The position numbers and the translations under genes are program-made. This document shows, one piece after another, positions 43,588-52,991 of a stretch of DNA of 64,000 nt. This DNA comes from Cognatundibacterium rugosum (GTDB lineage Bacteria; Pseudomonadota; Gammaproteobacteria; Burkholderiales; Burkholderiaceae_D): the NCBI RefSeq assembly GCF_014284365.1, contig NZ_JACOGG010000004.1, forward strand, positions 1 to 64,000, given 5' to 3'. Numbering within the stretch: the stretch's first letter is position 1; each line of letters begins with the position of its first letter. The notes beneath the pieces are model-generated. The model saw nothing but the letters and a program-made list of their open reading frames with translations, had not been told where the DNA came from and did not search any database.

Positions 43588-44376
43588 ATGCGCCATTCAG
43601 TCTGCCTATCCACATTGCTCATTTGCTGCTTGCAGCCAGCTTTGGCTGCTCCGGTCAGCTTGTGCTATGAAGATAGCTCGGTCTATCCGTGGATCACGGG
43701 AACCGGGCAGGGGCTGGCAATCTTACAAATGCAATTGGTCGCCAAAGAAACCGGTATCGAGTTTGAGTTTATGCGCCTGCCCTGGAAACGCTGTCTGCTG
43801 GAAGTGGAAGCCGGGCGCATCCATGCTGCAATTGCCGCCAGCTACAATAAAGAGCGGGCGACCTGGGGCGTCTATCCTCACAGGCCTGACGGTAAGCTAC
43901 AGCGTGATTACCGCATGCATACGGACAGTTTTTATGTGTATCGCCACGTCGATAGCCAGATACGCTGGCAAGCCAAGGGATTTCAACATCTGGGGTATGA
44001 AGCTGTAGGCGCACAACTGGGCTATAGCGCGGGCACGGACCTGGAAGAAGCAGGCTATCGCATCAAGTATTATCCTGCTTCCAGCGATCTGCTCAACTAC
44101 CTGGAAAACCGTATGCTGCAGGTCATCGTACTGCAGGATCACGAAGCGAAACGCCAACTCAGCCACCGTCCGTCACTCAGAGACATCGTCATCCGAGAAG
44201 CGCCGCCAGTCAAGGTTGCAGATCAATACCTGTTATTCGGCAATGCGTTTTATAAAGCCAATAAGGCGCAAGTTCAGACTATCTGGCAAAGCATAGAGAA
44301 AGTGCGTAAGAGTAAAGTCTATCTGGACGAAGAACGCGAGTTGCTAGGTTCAGGAAAGGTTACTGGCGACAAATAA
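43588..44376 (+). CDS. Orphan periplasmic solute-binding protein (SBP_bac_3-like)
   Basis: A 262-residue exported protein with a signal peptide cleaved near QPALA-AP. The mature sequence shows the bacterial extracellular solute-binding family 3 pattern: VSLCYEDSSVYPWITGTGQG, LEVEAGRIHAAIAAS and later VGAQLGYSAGTDLEEAGY. The family binds amino acids or similar for ABC importers. No permease or ATPase gene adjoins, so it may be an orphan binding protein, perhaps a sensor partner. Two internal cysteines (mature Cys near SLCYED and KRCLLE) could form a disulfide. The ligand is unknown. Confidence 0.78.
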   Translation: MRHSVCLSTLLICCLQPALAAPVSLCYEDSSVYPWITGTGQGLAILQMQLVAKETGIEFEFMRLPWKRCLLEVEAGRIHAAIAASYNKERATWGVYPHRPDGKLQRDYRMHTDSFYVYRHVDSQIRWQAKGFQHLGYEAVGAQLGYSAGTDLEEAGYRIKYYPASSDLLNYLENRMLQVIVLQDHEAKRQLSHRPSLRDIVIREAPPVKVADQYLLFGNAFYKANKAQVQTIWQSIEKVRKSKVYLDEERELLGSGKVTGDK

Positions 44377-44479
44377 GACCTGCTTTCTGCTACAGAATAT
44401 CGCGCGATCTGCGCTGCCAGTATGGGCGAATACACAGTAAGATACTGGCTTCCGCTTTAACCTGCCACCGGCACCTGCT

Positions 44480-45646
44480 ATGTTGTCTTCGTTAACGTCC
44501 TCCACACGATTTCCACTTTCATCTAAACGCCGCAGCAGCGTTGGCGGCCTACTGTGCGCGCTGCTGTTCAGCATCGCACTGGTGCCGTTCCATATTCGGG
44601 CGCAAACACCGGCGCCTGTCAATGATGGCCCTCATGTATTCTTCAACCGCGACAACGCACAACTGCAGGCAAGCTGGGTCTGTAACGATGAACGTCAGGA
44701 TCAGCTGCTTGCGACGGGCAGTGCAAGCATAGCGCCGCTATGCGGCTATCCCTACACAATACAGCTGCGCGCGCAAGCCGCCACTGCGCCGGTCGCGGCC
44801 AGATTTGAAGCAAAAAAAATCGCGGCTTTCAGTGATATTCATGGTCAGTTTGATGTGATGCTGAACCTGCTCAAAGCGAATCAGATCGTTGATGCGCAAG
44901 GTAACTGGCAATACGGCAGCGGCCATCTGGTCATCGCTGGCGATGTGTTTGACCGTGGTCCCAAGGTGACTGAAGCGCTATGGCTGCTGTATATGCTGGA
45001 AGCACAGGCCGAAGCGGCGGGTGGCAAAGTACATTATCTGCTCGGTAATCACGAAGCGATCAGCCTCGCCAATGACCTGCGTTATCTGCATCCTAAATAT
45101 CGCGTCGTTGCAGATAAACTCAATACGACTTACCCGCGTCTGTTTAGTCAGGAAACCGTATTGGGACGCTGGCTGCGCAACAAACCCGTCATCATCCGTA
45201 TCAACGACAGCCTGTTCATGCACGGCGGTCTGCATCCCGATTATGCGCAATTAAAACTCAGTCTGACTGAGGTGAACGCGCAGTTTCATGCCGGTCTGGG
45301 TTTACCCAAGGCCAGTTTCAAAGAAAACAATGTGCTTTCCTTCCTGTATGGCAGCATCGGCCCACTGTGGTATCGTGGCTATCTGAAGGCACCGCTGCTA
45401 CAGAGTGAAGCACTGAATCAGTTGCTGCACGACTTACAGGTGCAAACTATTGTAGTCGGCCACACCACCATGAACGGTGTCTACGCGCACTGGCAAGGAC
45501 GGGTTTATTCCATTGATTCAAATATCAAATCCGGTCAACGCGGCGAAATGCTGTTTTGGGAAAACGGAGTATGGACTAAGGCCGGGCTGGATGGCAGGCA
45601 GGTGCCGGTTCCCAGTCCGGAGTCAACACAAAACGTGACTGAATGA
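44480..45646 (+). CDS. Exported calcineurin-like metallophosphoesterase
   Basis: A 388-residue protein with an N-terminal hydrophobic segment (about residues 25-40, LLCALLFSIALVPFHIRAQ) that acts as a signal peptide, then a metallophosphoesterase domain. The metal ligands are AFSDIHGQFD, IAGDVFDRGPKV, YLLGNHEAI and a late VVGHTTMNGVY. This is the calcineurin/PPP-like family; some relatives are Shewanella-like protein phosphatases. The periplasmic substrate is unknown. About 100 bases separate it from the solute-binding protein gene upstream. Confidence 0.87.
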   Translation: MLSSLTSSTRFPLSSKRRSSVGGLLCALLFSIALVPFHIRAQTPAPVNDGPHVFFNRDNAQLQASWVCNDERQDQLLATGSASIAPLCGYPYTIQLRAQAATAPVAARFEAKKIAAFSDIHGQFDVMLNLLKANQIVDAQGNWQYGSGHLVIAGDVFDRGPKVTEALWLLYMLEAQAEAAGGKVHYLLGNHEAISLANDLRYLHPKYRVVADKLNTTYPRLFSQETVLGRWLRNKPVIIRINDSLFMHGGLHPDYAQLKLSLTEVNAQFHAGLGLPKASFKENNVLSFLYGSIGPLWYRGYLKAPLLQSEALNQLLHDLQVQTIVVGHTTMNGVYAHWQGRVYSIDSNIKSGQRGEMLFWENGVWTKAGLDGRQVPVPSPESTQNVTE

Positions 45647-45668
45647 GCAGTGTTGAAGTGAGGTAGCG

Positions 45669-46061
45669 TCAGGCAATAAAATTGAGTTCTATGCCATTCC
45701 CGGCAGGATCATGAAAAAAAATCTGACGCTGCAAAGCAAAATCGGCTGAGGCCGGGACTTCCGATAAGCGATAAGCGATCCCGTCCTGCTGCAGGCATTG
45801 CAGCATCTGCTCAAAGTCAGTACAGGCGAAAGCCAGATGGTCAAAGGTCGTCTTCACTCCGGTCTGCGCAGATTCGCCTGCACGATTTTCAGAAATATGC
45901 AGCACAGCCTGTCCACCCGCATACAACCAGTAACCAAAACTGCTTAAGGCCGCCCGCGGACCATCAACCAGTCCTACATAGCGAATATAAAAATCACGCA
46001 GCTGTGCCATCCCGGCACGGTCAGTACGCAGGTTAGCATGATCGAGTCTGATAGCAGCCAT
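45669..46061 (-). CDS. VOC family (glyoxalase/bleomycin resistance-like) protein
   Basis: A 130-residue single-domain vicinal-oxygen-chelate fold protein. The N-terminal strand IRLDHANLRTDRAGMAQLRDF and the late TTFDHLAFACTDFEQML and FHDPAGNGIELNF are the usual VOC landmarks, with His and Glu in metal positions. Function (lyase, dioxygenase or binding) cannot be told. The ATG at 46061 overlaps the corA stop (TAATG), so translation is probably coupled. Confidence 0.8.
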   Translation of the reverse strand: MAAIRLDHANLRTDRAGMAQLRDFYIRYVGLVDGPRAALSSFGYWLYAGGQAVLHISENRAGESAQTGVKTTFDHLAFACTDFEQMLQCLQQDGIAYRLSEVPASADFALQRQIFFHDPAGNGIELNFIA

Positions 46062-47035
46062 TATTTCAACCACCCACGACGACGGAAATACCAGAATGGC
46101 GTAATCGCCGACGCCAGCATCAGCATCAGGGCGAACGGATAACCAAGCTCCCACTCCAGCTCAGGGAACCAGCCTTTGAAGTTCATACCGTAGATACTTG
46201 CGATCAGGGTAGGCGGCAGGAAAGCCACGCTCGCGACTGAGAAAATTTTAATGATTTTATTCTGATTAATATTAATAAAACCGACCGTCGCATCCATCAG
46301 GAAGTTGATTTTATCGAACAGAAATGAGGTATGGCCATCGAGCGATTCGATATCACGCAGAATCTGTCTGGCCTCTTCAAACTGATCCGCATTGAGCAAA
46401 CGGCCACGCATCAAAAAACTCACGGCGCGGCGTGTATCCATCATATTGCGACGGATGCGGCCATTCAAATCCTCTTCCTGGGCGATCGCATTCAAGGCAG
46501 CAGCGGCGTCCTGATCGCTGAATTCTTTTTGCAATACAGCGCGGCTGACTTCTTCCAGTTGTTGATAAATGCCTTCCAGCGCATCCGCCGAATATTCAGC
46601 GTCAGTCGCATACAAATCAAGTAAGACATCTTTGTAATCGCCTATCGAACCCGGACGGGAACGTGCACGCATGCGCACCAGACGGAACACAGGCAAGTCG
46701 GTATTGTGTACTGAGAACAGGATATCACGCGCCAGGATGAAGGCCACCGTCACGGTGCGGGCTGGTTCATCATCCTCATCTTCATCGATCAGAAAATCCG
46801 TACGCAGATGCAGATCACCATTGTCCGCCTCGTAATAACGGGCTGATGCTTCAATATCCTTGACTTCGTCTTCACCCGGTAAAGTCACACCATAGATGCT
46901 TTTGACCCATTCACGCTCTTCCTCGCTGGGATCTGTCAGATCAACCCAGATCGGCAAGGTATTTTCGAGATCTGCGCGGTTTTCGATATTGATCTGGCTC
47001 AGCCGGCCATTGTGTAAAACAAAGACATTAATCAT
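46061..47035 (-). CDS. corA: Magnesium/cobalt transporter CorA
   Basis: A 324-residue CorA. A long acidic and helical N-terminal cytoplasmic domain leads to two C-terminal membrane helices, with the signature YGMNFKGWFPELEW between them (the GMN selectivity motif). It is a pentameric channel importing Mg2+, also Co2+ and Ni2+. The ATG at 47035 (MINVFVLHN) is used; a TTG 27 bases upstream is possible. It shares a one-base overlap with the downstream VOC gene. Confidence 0.95.
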   Translation of the reverse strand: MINVFVLHNGRLSQINIENRADLENTLPIWVDLTDPSEEEREWVKSIYGVTLPGEDEVKDIEASARYYEADNGDLHLRTDFLIDEDEDDEPARTVTVAFILARDILFSVHNTDLPVFRLVRMRARSRPGSIGDYKDVLLDLYATDAEYSADALEGIYQQLEEVSRAVLQKEFSDQDAAAALNAIAQEEDLNGRIRRNMMDTRRAVSFLMRGRLLNADQFEEARQILRDIESLDGHTSFLFDKINFLMDATVGFININQNKIIKIFSVASVAFLPPTLIASIYGMNFKGWFPELEWELGYPFALMLMLASAITPFWYFRRRGWLK

Positions 47036-47173
47036 GAGGTGATTCCGGAAAAAGCGTGACAAACGGTTGGGCTGGATTGTAAACCCGTTTGAGCTCAGCG
47101 CAACCAGCGGCGCAGGACTTTTTTACACTTTGCCTGATTCCGCTGGTCCGGACTACTCCATTCAAACGCAGCT

Positions 47174-47644
47174 TTATTTAGATGCCTTCTCGATGGCTTT
47201 TTCTATCATCTTGATACGTGCATCCTGCTCAGGCGAACTGGCTGACGCCGCATCTGCAGCAGGCTTAGGTTTCTGGAAGCCCTGAGTATCCTGCAGCTTG
47301 AGGGTGGTCGCGGTCGCATTATTGTGGCAATCGGTATCGGAGTACACGGTTTTACCATTGATGACGCAGCGTTTGACACCGGATTCTACTGTGACCGGTG
47401 CTGGCATATTTTCAGCGCCGGATGCACTGCCAGTCGCCGGAGTGGACGAATCCGGTATGCCGCTTGCATTCTTTAATTCTTTGCCGATCACATTGGCCGA
47501 CTTACCCCAGCGTGCCCAGACTTCCTGCATAGGCAGATGACCATAGCGTATGCTGTATAAAAATCCCATCGCAACCAGACCCAGTATCATAAATAAAACC
47601 GATACGGCAACCAGACTCATTCCTCGTTGTTTGTGTAAATTCAT
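47174..47644 (-). CDS. DUF4124-like protein with pilin-like N terminus
   Basis: A 156-residue protein of unknown function. Its start, MNLHKQRGMSLVAVSVLFMI, resembles a type IV prepilin leader with a Gly-Met-Ser-Leu start of the mature hydrophobic helix, but Ala replaces the conserved Glu5, so it may simply be an anchored membrane protein. After a linker, KRCVINGKTVYSDTDCHN matches the DUF4124 pattern of a short Cys-containing beta motif. The tail is Ala/Lys-rich and helical. The start overlaps mtgA by 4 bases and it is the last gene of the long minus-strand run. Confidence 0.65.
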   Translation of the reverse strand: MNLHKQRGMSLVAVSVLFMILGLVAMGFLYSIRYGHLPMQEVWARWGKSANVIGKELKNASGIPDSSTPATGSASGAENMPAPVTVESGVKRCVINGKTVYSDTDCHNNATATTLKLQDTQGFQKPKPAADAASASSPEQDARIKMIEKAIEKASK

Positions 47645-48336
47645 GGTAATTCTGCACTATTCATGCGTTTCATGATCAGTTCGCTGCGTCTTTGCAGATA
47701 AGCCGATCCCTGATTTTTATCAAAATAGCGTGGTTTTGGTAACATCACCGCCAATCTGGCAGACTGCGCCGGACCCAACGAAGCGGCGCTGCTGCCGTAA
47801 TAATGCCTGGCGGCGGCTTCTGCACCGAATACACCCACGCCCCATTCCACCACATTCAGATAAATTTCCAAAATACGTTGTTTATCCATACAGGTTTCAA
47901 GCATGTATGTTATGACAAGTTCTTGTCCTTTGCGCAAATAACTACGCTGCCCGGATAAAAATAAATTTTTGGCGAGCTGCTGGGTAATGGTGGAACCACC
48001 GGAAACGACTTTGCCTTTCTTTTGATTTTTTTCGTAGGCTTTCTGCATCGCTTCCCAATCCACGCCGTCATGATCAACAAAGCTGTCGTCTTCCGACGCG
48101 ATCACTGCACGTTTTAAATGATTGGAGATTTTGTTATACGGCACCCATTGATGCTGTAATTTCGCATCTGGCTTTTTTTCCTGAAGTACGCTCAGTTGCT
48201 GGCGCATGAAGCTGGTTGAGGATGGATTAAACTGAGTCCACCACAGTATCTGCAGCAAGAAATACAGCTGCAACGACAGCACCAGCAATAGGGGCACACC
48301 GACCAGCCAGAACAGTAAGCGCCGCAGTATCTTCAC
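47641..48336 (-). CDS. mtgA: Monofunctional peptidoglycan glycosyltransferase
   Basis: A 231-residue inner-membrane enzyme with one N-terminal membrane span and a glycosyltransferase family 51 domain. The catalytic Glu motif is VIASEDDSFVDHDGVDW; GGSTITQQLAKNLFLS and RKGQELVITYMLE are the other GT51 motifs. It polymerises lipid II into glycan strands without transpeptidase activity. It begins with GTG at 48336, overlapping the aroE stop (GTGA), with GGAGG about 5 bases upstream. Confidence 0.95.
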   Translation of the reverse strand: MKILRRLLFWLVGVPLLLVLSLQLYFLLQILWWTQFNPSSTSFMRQQLSVLQEKKPDAKLQHQWVPYNKISNHLKRAVIASEDDSFVDHDGVDWEAMQKAYEKNQKKGKVVSGGSTITQQLAKNLFLSGQRSYLRKGQELVITYMLETCMDKQRILEIYLNVVEWGVGVFGAEAAARHYYGSSAASLGPAQSARLAVMLPKPRYFDKNQGSAYLQRRSELIMKRMNSAELP

Positions 48337-49211
48337 GCACCCTCCGCCACTTGCATTTCCAACCTGAGCTCATGCAGTACCGGCCCGGTAGCCGGCTGTA
48401 CGCCGCGCCACAGGGCGTATGCAGCAGCAGCCTGCTCTACCAGCATCCCCAGACCATCGCGACACTGCGCAGCATGCTGTGCCGCGACCTGCAAAAAGGC
48501 GGTAGGTGTAGCGCCATACATCATGTCATACGCCAGCGGCCGTGCCCGCCACACATGGTCAGGCAGCGGCGGTACCGCATCCTGCAAACTGGCAGAAGTC
48601 GCATTGATGATTACATCAAAAGCACAATCTGCCGGAACCGTTTCGAAAGAACAGGCCGCGACCACAAGGTCAGGGAATTCAGTCTGTGCCGCCTGCGCCA
48701 GTTGTTGCGCTTTACTGAGTGTGCGGTTGGCGATGATTAACTGCGCAGGCTGCTGTTCCAGCAAAGGCAGTAAAGCGCCTCTGGCGGCACCGCCCGCACC
48801 TAGCAACAGTATGCGCTTCGCTTGTAAAGGGATAGCGGCATTGCGCACGATGTCGTTCACTAATCCAAGGCCATCGGTATTGTCGCCGATGATGTCTGCA
48901 CCATCAAACATCAGGGTATTCACCGCACCGGCCGCCTGCGCCCGTGCAGTCAGCCGGGTTGCATAGTCAAACGCTTCCAGCTTAAAAGGCACAGTCACAT
49001 TCGCACCGCGTCCGCCAGCCGCACGGAAAGCCTCGACGGCGGCAACAAAGCCATCCAGCGGCGCCAGCAGTGTGGTGTACTGCAGGAACTGTTCCGTCTC
49101 TGCCGCAAAACGTGTGTGAATGCGTGGCGATTTGCTATGAGCTACCGGATTCCCTATCACCACATATTGATCGACTGCCTTGGCTGCGCTTTCCTGTAAG
49201 GGTTCAGACAT
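48333..49211 (-). CDS. aroE: Shikimate dehydrogenase
   Basis: A 292-residue shikimate dehydrogenase. The substrate loop is VIGNPVAHSKSPRIH and the nucleotide-binding motif is LLGAGGAARGALLPLL. It reduces 3-dehydroshikimate with NADPH in aromatic amino-acid synthesis. The ATG at 49211 has GGAGGG about 8 bases upstream and overlaps the upstream stop by one base (TGATG). A partner enzyme of the pathway, aroQ, is encoded at 58960-59397. Confidence 0.95.
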   Translation of the reverse strand: MSEPLQESAAKAVDQYVVIGNPVAHSKSPRIHTRFAAETEQFLQYTTLLAPLDGFVAAVEAFRAAGGRGANVTVPFKLEAFDYATRLTARAQAAGAVNTLMFDGADIIGDNTDGLGLVNDIVRNAAIPLQAKRILLLGAGGAARGALLPLLEQQPAQLIIANRTLSKAQQLAQAAQTEFPDLVVAACSFETVPADCAFDVIINATSASLQDAVPPLPDHVWRARPLAYDMMYGATPTAFLQVAAQHAAQCRDGLGMLVEQAAAAYALWRGVQPATGPVLHELRLEMQVAEGA

Positions 49212-50131
49212 CAGTTTTTCCCTCCGCGCAAATCCGTTTCCAATTGCTGATCGCGGGTGAAACGGAAACGTGAAATCACGACCCACAAATCATCTTTGTC
49301 ACCGGAACGCATATTCTGTGGGAACTTACCAAAAGGCGCGGCATTACGCACGATGCGCAATGCCGCTTTATCGAGCGCCTTATTGCCGGAGGATTTTTCT
49401 ATACGCGGCCCGCCTTCCTTTTCATAGATGCTGCCGTCCTGAAAAATCGGGATATAAATCACCAGTTCCCCGTACAGTTTTTTCCCATCTTTTTGCGGAA
49501 AATTCAGTGTACCGAAATCCTCTATGCGCTTTTGCAACTGCTTGTAGTAAATCGCATAGCCGACCCGCTGGGTACTCGGGGTGATAAAGGTTTTACGCGG
49601 ACGACGGTTCTGGTCTTCGATGGTCTGATTGATTTCAGCCGCCATCCGCGCCAGCGCCTTAGTCGTTTCCATATCTTCAGCACCGGCATTCGGCGCACGC
49701 TTATCGTCGAGCTTACGTTTATCCTGAACTGGCAGCAGGAAGTCCGTATTTTGTTTGACCTGATCCAGCAGGCGCTTTTGTTGTTGCTCGATTTCTTCGA
49801 TACGTTTGGTAGTAGCGATTAAATGATCGCCATTTTCACTGCGCTGCATATCGGGCAACGGCGACTTGCTGCGCCCCGCATCATGCATACCACCGCCATC
49901 CAGATCGGCTTGCGCCAAAGCCTCTGCCTTGACGGGCTTCTTATCATGTTTGGCATTGACCAATATCACTTCCAAGCCCGGATCGGCAGCGGGCGACGAT
50001 ACCGCCGGAGGATTGACGAAATGCATAAAGGCGAGTGGGATCACATGTGCCAGTAAGGATACGGTGAGCGCCGTACCGAGAACGAGATTTTCAAAGCCTG
50101 GTCGGTTAGACATACTGCGCGTCTCTGTCAT
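49211..50131 (-). CDS. TonB C-terminal domain-like protein
   Basis: A 306-residue protein with one N-terminal membrane helix (about residues 17-36, LVLGTALTVSLLAHVIPLAF), a charged and helical periplasmic middle (about 85-150) and a C-terminal domain containing YKQLQKRIEDFGTLNFP and KALDKAALRIVRNAAPFG, which is the TonB-type C-terminal pattern. It may link the inner membrane to outer-membrane partners; no ExbB/ExbD genes adjoin, so a classical energy-transducing role is uncertain. The start at 50131 overlaps the RNB gene stop (TGATG); ATG 50113 is an alternative. aroE overlaps its end. Confidence 0.78.
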   Translation of the reverse strand: MTETRSMSNRPGFENLVLGTALTVSLLAHVIPLAFMHFVNPPAVSSPAADPGLEVILVNAKHDKKPVKAEALAQADLDGGGMHDAGRSKSPLPDMQRSENGDHLIATTKRIEEIEQQQKRLLDQVKQNTDFLLPVQDKRKLDDKRAPNAGAEDMETTKALARMAAEINQTIEDQNRRPRKTFITPSTQRVGYAIYYKQLQKRIEDFGTLNFPQKDGKKLYGELVIYIPIFQDGSIYEKEGGPRIEKSSGNKALDKAALRIVRNAAPFGKFPQNMRSGDKDDLWVVISRFRFTRDQQLETDLRGGKN

Positions 50132-52239
50132 CAAGGGTTAGCTGTCGTTTCATTACTGTCTGGCACAGATTGCGTTTCAGCTTCAGCCGATGCAGGCACT
50201 GACATTGTTGCCTCATCCGTCAACTGGGCGTCTGCCGGCGTTTGTTCCGCCGTATCCGCCATATCCACAGTCTCCAGCGCGACTTCATTCTCGTCGTCGA
50301 GTTCTTCCTCGCCAATATCCGTCACCACATTCAAGACTTCCAGCAAGCGTGCTTCGACCGTCAGGTCAACTTCATCCCAGCGCAGAATATCAAGTCTGAC
50401 CTGGGCACCACGGGCCGTTTGCGGCATACCTGGCAAGCGTATCACGAGTGGGATATCGACCAGGCGCAATACCTCGTCTTTCAATACCACCGCGTCAACC
50501 TGACGTGCATTTTCCTGCTGCAGCCAGCGCAGGCACCAGTAACGTTCCATATTGCTTTGGAAATCGGCATAGGCGGAGTAGGCTGCATCAAATCCGGACA
50601 CGATTGCAAACAGATCGGCATCTTTCGGTTTAAACGGTGCGACCAGCGGTGCGGTAATGCCATGCTGAACACAGGCGATAATCTGCCATTGATTGACCAG
50701 ATCGGTATAGCGGCGCAGCGGCGATGTGCTCCACGCATATTGATCGACACCCAGGCCCTGATGAGGTGCCGCATGCGTCAGCATACGGACTTGCATGCGC
50801 GCCGCCCAGCCACCCGGACCACGGCCGCCAGCCACACCCTGGGCACGGTAAATGCCGGGGATGCCATGCTCTGCCATCAGTTTGCCCCAGGTGCTGTTAG
50901 CGAAAATCATCAGCTCAGCCACCATCTTATCAAGCGGCGCACCACGCTTACGGCGCACGATGCTGACCACATCATCTTCAACATAGAAGTTAAAATCGAC
51001 GCGATTATTTTGTTCCGGCTTCATGCCGAAACTCTCACGCTTGGCCATACGACCCTGCTCCAGCGCCAGCGCCCATTGCCAGATACGGGCGATTTCAGCT
51101 TTATGCGGATAATCACCGGCATCATTGGCCAGGTTTTCTTCCGTGACCAGCGCATCCAGATCGTTATGACGCAGGTTGGAAGCCATGGTAATCGCTTCCA
51201 CTTTAGTCTCGGTACTAACTACACTCCAGTCCGCAGTATTCAGGGTCGCATACAGCGATAAAGCCGGACGGCTTTGCCCTGCACCCAGCGTGAATACATC
51301 CACCAACTCATCTGGCAGCATGGTGATTTTATCGCCGGGCATGTACACAGTAGACATGCGGCTGCGCGCGAGCTGATCGATCGCGTCATTCCTTTGTATC
51401 GACAATCCCGGTGCCGCGATATGGATACCGATCCGTATCTGCCCCTCACCTAATTCGGTGACGGAGAACGCATCATCAATTTCTGTGGTGGTTACGTCAT
51501 CAATCGAAAACGCCTGCACGTCCGCGACCGGCAGATCAGCCGCCAGCGCCGGTAAAGGCAATGCAGGAAATCCTGTGCCCTTAGGGAAGTGCTCATAATG
51601 AAATTTCGCCAGGTGCAGATGCTTAGGACTACTGATTCCACCGGCTGCCAGCATCAAACGTGCCGCACTGGTTTGCAAGGCATCGCAGGCTTCCACCAGT
51701 GCCTTGTATTCGATACTGTTTTTATCCGGCTTAAACAGCAATTGCAGCGCCAGCGGGCGCATCGCTTCCGGTAGCTGATGCTGCATCAGCTGTTCTACAT
51801 AGCCCGCTTGTATCAGCAATTGCTGCTTCTTTTTCTCTATCCCGGCCAGCGCCGCTTTGAGCGCAGTCTCGGGCGCAGCCTTATAACGGCCACGGCCTTT
51901 TTTGTAGAAATAGACGGGCGCATTATGCAGTGCAAAAATCAATCCGGCCGCTTCCACTGGCTGTGCAGCCTGACCGAAATATTCCGCACCAAGTTCAGCA
52001 AAACCAAATTCTTCCTGACCTGCGACTTCCCACAAAAATGGCAGATCAATTTCAGCCGCAGCCGCTTTGGCCTGCTCAATCAGGCTGACCGGATCGGGCG
52101 CAGTGAACTGCAGCAGTACATCTTTCGCTTTGACCTTAGCACGCTTACCGCTGGCCAGTTCGACCTGATAGGCTTCCCCTGCCTGCGATAACACGCTGCC
52201 TGCTTTAAAGTCGCCTGACTCTTCAAAAAATACATTCAT
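50131..52239 (-). CDS. RNB domain exoribonuclease (RNase II/R family)
   Basis: A 702-residue ribonuclease. The RNB active-site segment SIDDVTTTEIDDAFSV holds the cluster of metal-binding Asp residues, and GWAARMQVRMLTHAAPHQG and STSPLRRYTDLVNQWQI are further conserved RNB blocks. It should degrade RNA from the 3' end. The C-terminal 60 residues are acidic and Thr/Ala-rich, and no clear S1 signature was identified, so the exact member is not fixed. The stop overlaps the TonB-like gene; ubiC lies 139 bases upstream. Confidence 0.88.
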   Translation of the reverse strand: MNVFFEESGDFKAGSVLSQAGEAYQVELASGKRAKVKAKDVLLQFTAPDPVSLIEQAKAAAAEIDLPFLWEVAGQEEFGFAELGAEYFGQAAQPVEAAGLIFALHNAPVYFYKKGRGRYKAAPETALKAALAGIEKKKQQLLIQAGYVEQLMQHQLPEAMRPLALQLLFKPDKNSIEYKALVEACDALQTSAARLMLAAGGISSPKHLHLAKFHYEHFPKGTGFPALPLPALAADLPVADVQAFSIDDVTTTEIDDAFSVTELGEGQIRIGIHIAAPGLSIQRNDAIDQLARSRMSTVYMPGDKITMLPDELVDVFTLGAGQSRPALSLYATLNTADWSVVSTETKVEAITMASNLRHNDLDALVTEENLANDAGDYPHKAEIARIWQWALALEQGRMAKRESFGMKPEQNNRVDFNFYVEDDVVSIVRRKRGAPLDKMVAELMIFANSTWGKLMAEHGIPGIYRAQGVAGGRGPGGWAARMQVRMLTHAAPHQGLGVDQYAWSTSPLRRYTDLVNQWQIIACVQHGITAPLVAPFKPKDADLFAIVSGFDAAYSAYADFQSNMERYWCLRWLQQENARQVDAVVLKDEVLRLVDIPLVIRLPGMPQTARGAQVRLDILRWDEVDLTVEARLLEVLNVVTDIGEEELDDENEVALETVDMADTAEQTPADAQLTDEATMSVPASAEAETQSVPDSNETTANP

Positions 52240-52339
52240 TCTAGTTTTTCTTTTCTCTACGGACAGATCAATGGCGGCGGGCTTTAGAGCTGCACACGCT
52301 GCGCTACCTATCCTTGCTATGATGCAGCAAACTGATGTG

Positions 52340-52359
52340 GGCGCGTCCAGCGACGCGCC
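52340..52359 (-). other. 8-bp hairpin between ubiC and RNB gene
   Basis: GGCGCGTC and GACGCGCC form a perfect stem with the 4-base loop CAGC in the ubiC-RNB gap. No T-run is present, so attenuation, mRNA processing or weak termination are all possible. Confidence 0.4.
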
Positions 52360-52378
52360 TCAGCTCCAGTCTGCCAGC

Positions 52379-52987
52379 TTAATTCTTGTTTAGCCCGGCT
52401 GCCAGTGGCAGATCCGGTAAATTTCTGCTGGCTGGTAAAAATACTTCAGTCACCAATAAACAGGCACCGCGTCGCCAGAACAATGAACGCCTGGCCGGCA
52501 GCCAGCTGACGCCACTTAATTCCGGCAGGTGACTCATGACACGCTGCATCAGCGGGTGACTGGCATGCAGCCGCGCATAGCTGAGCGCGCCACGCCGCAC
52601 GCCAGGATCATTAAACAAAGTGCTGCCCAGCGACTTTTCACCCAAAGCATGAAACAAGGGCCATTCCTTGGCAGTGGCGCTCAGCGGCACCACGGTATGA
52701 CCATAAATCATCGGCGTTTCATCACAACGCAGTATCACTTCCCGTTCATGCACCATCTGCACCCGTGCCAATCCAATCGCAGCATACTCATCAGCCAGAC
52801 AGCGCGCTTTGTGTTGCGACAAGCGCTGCACCCGGAAGCGCTGACAGCGCGCGACCAGCCTGGCTGTCAGCGAGTCGCGATTGCTCAGCCAGGTCTGCAT
52901 CTGACGGCTGACCTGCACCGCATTCACATGCGCGCTCCAGCTGGCTGGTTTGCAGTGATAACTTTGCCGCAGTTTCTGGCTCTCCAT
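52379..52987 (-). CDS. ubiC: Chorismate pyruvate-lyase
   Basis: A 202-residue protein with the UbiC pattern: WLSNRDSLTARLVARCQRFRV near the N terminus, RCLADEYAAIGLARVQMVHEREVILRC in the middle, and LGEKSLGSTLFNDPGVRRG late. It releases 4-hydroxybenzoate and pyruvate from chorismate, the first step of ubiquinone synthesis. The ATG at 52987 lies 4 bases after the yqiA stop; an in-frame ATG at 53008 would overlap it. Confidence 0.85.
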   Translation of the reverse strand: MESQKLRQSYHCKPASWSAHVNAVQVSRQMQTWLSNRDSLTARLVARCQRFRVQRLSQHKARCLADEYAAIGLARVQMVHEREVILRCDETPMIYGHTVVPLSATAKEWPLFHALGEKSLGSTLFNDPGVRRGALSYARLHASHPLMQRVMSHLPELSGVSWLPARRSLFWRRGACLLVTEVFLPASRNLPDLPLAAGLNKN

Positions 52988-52991
52988 CCGC

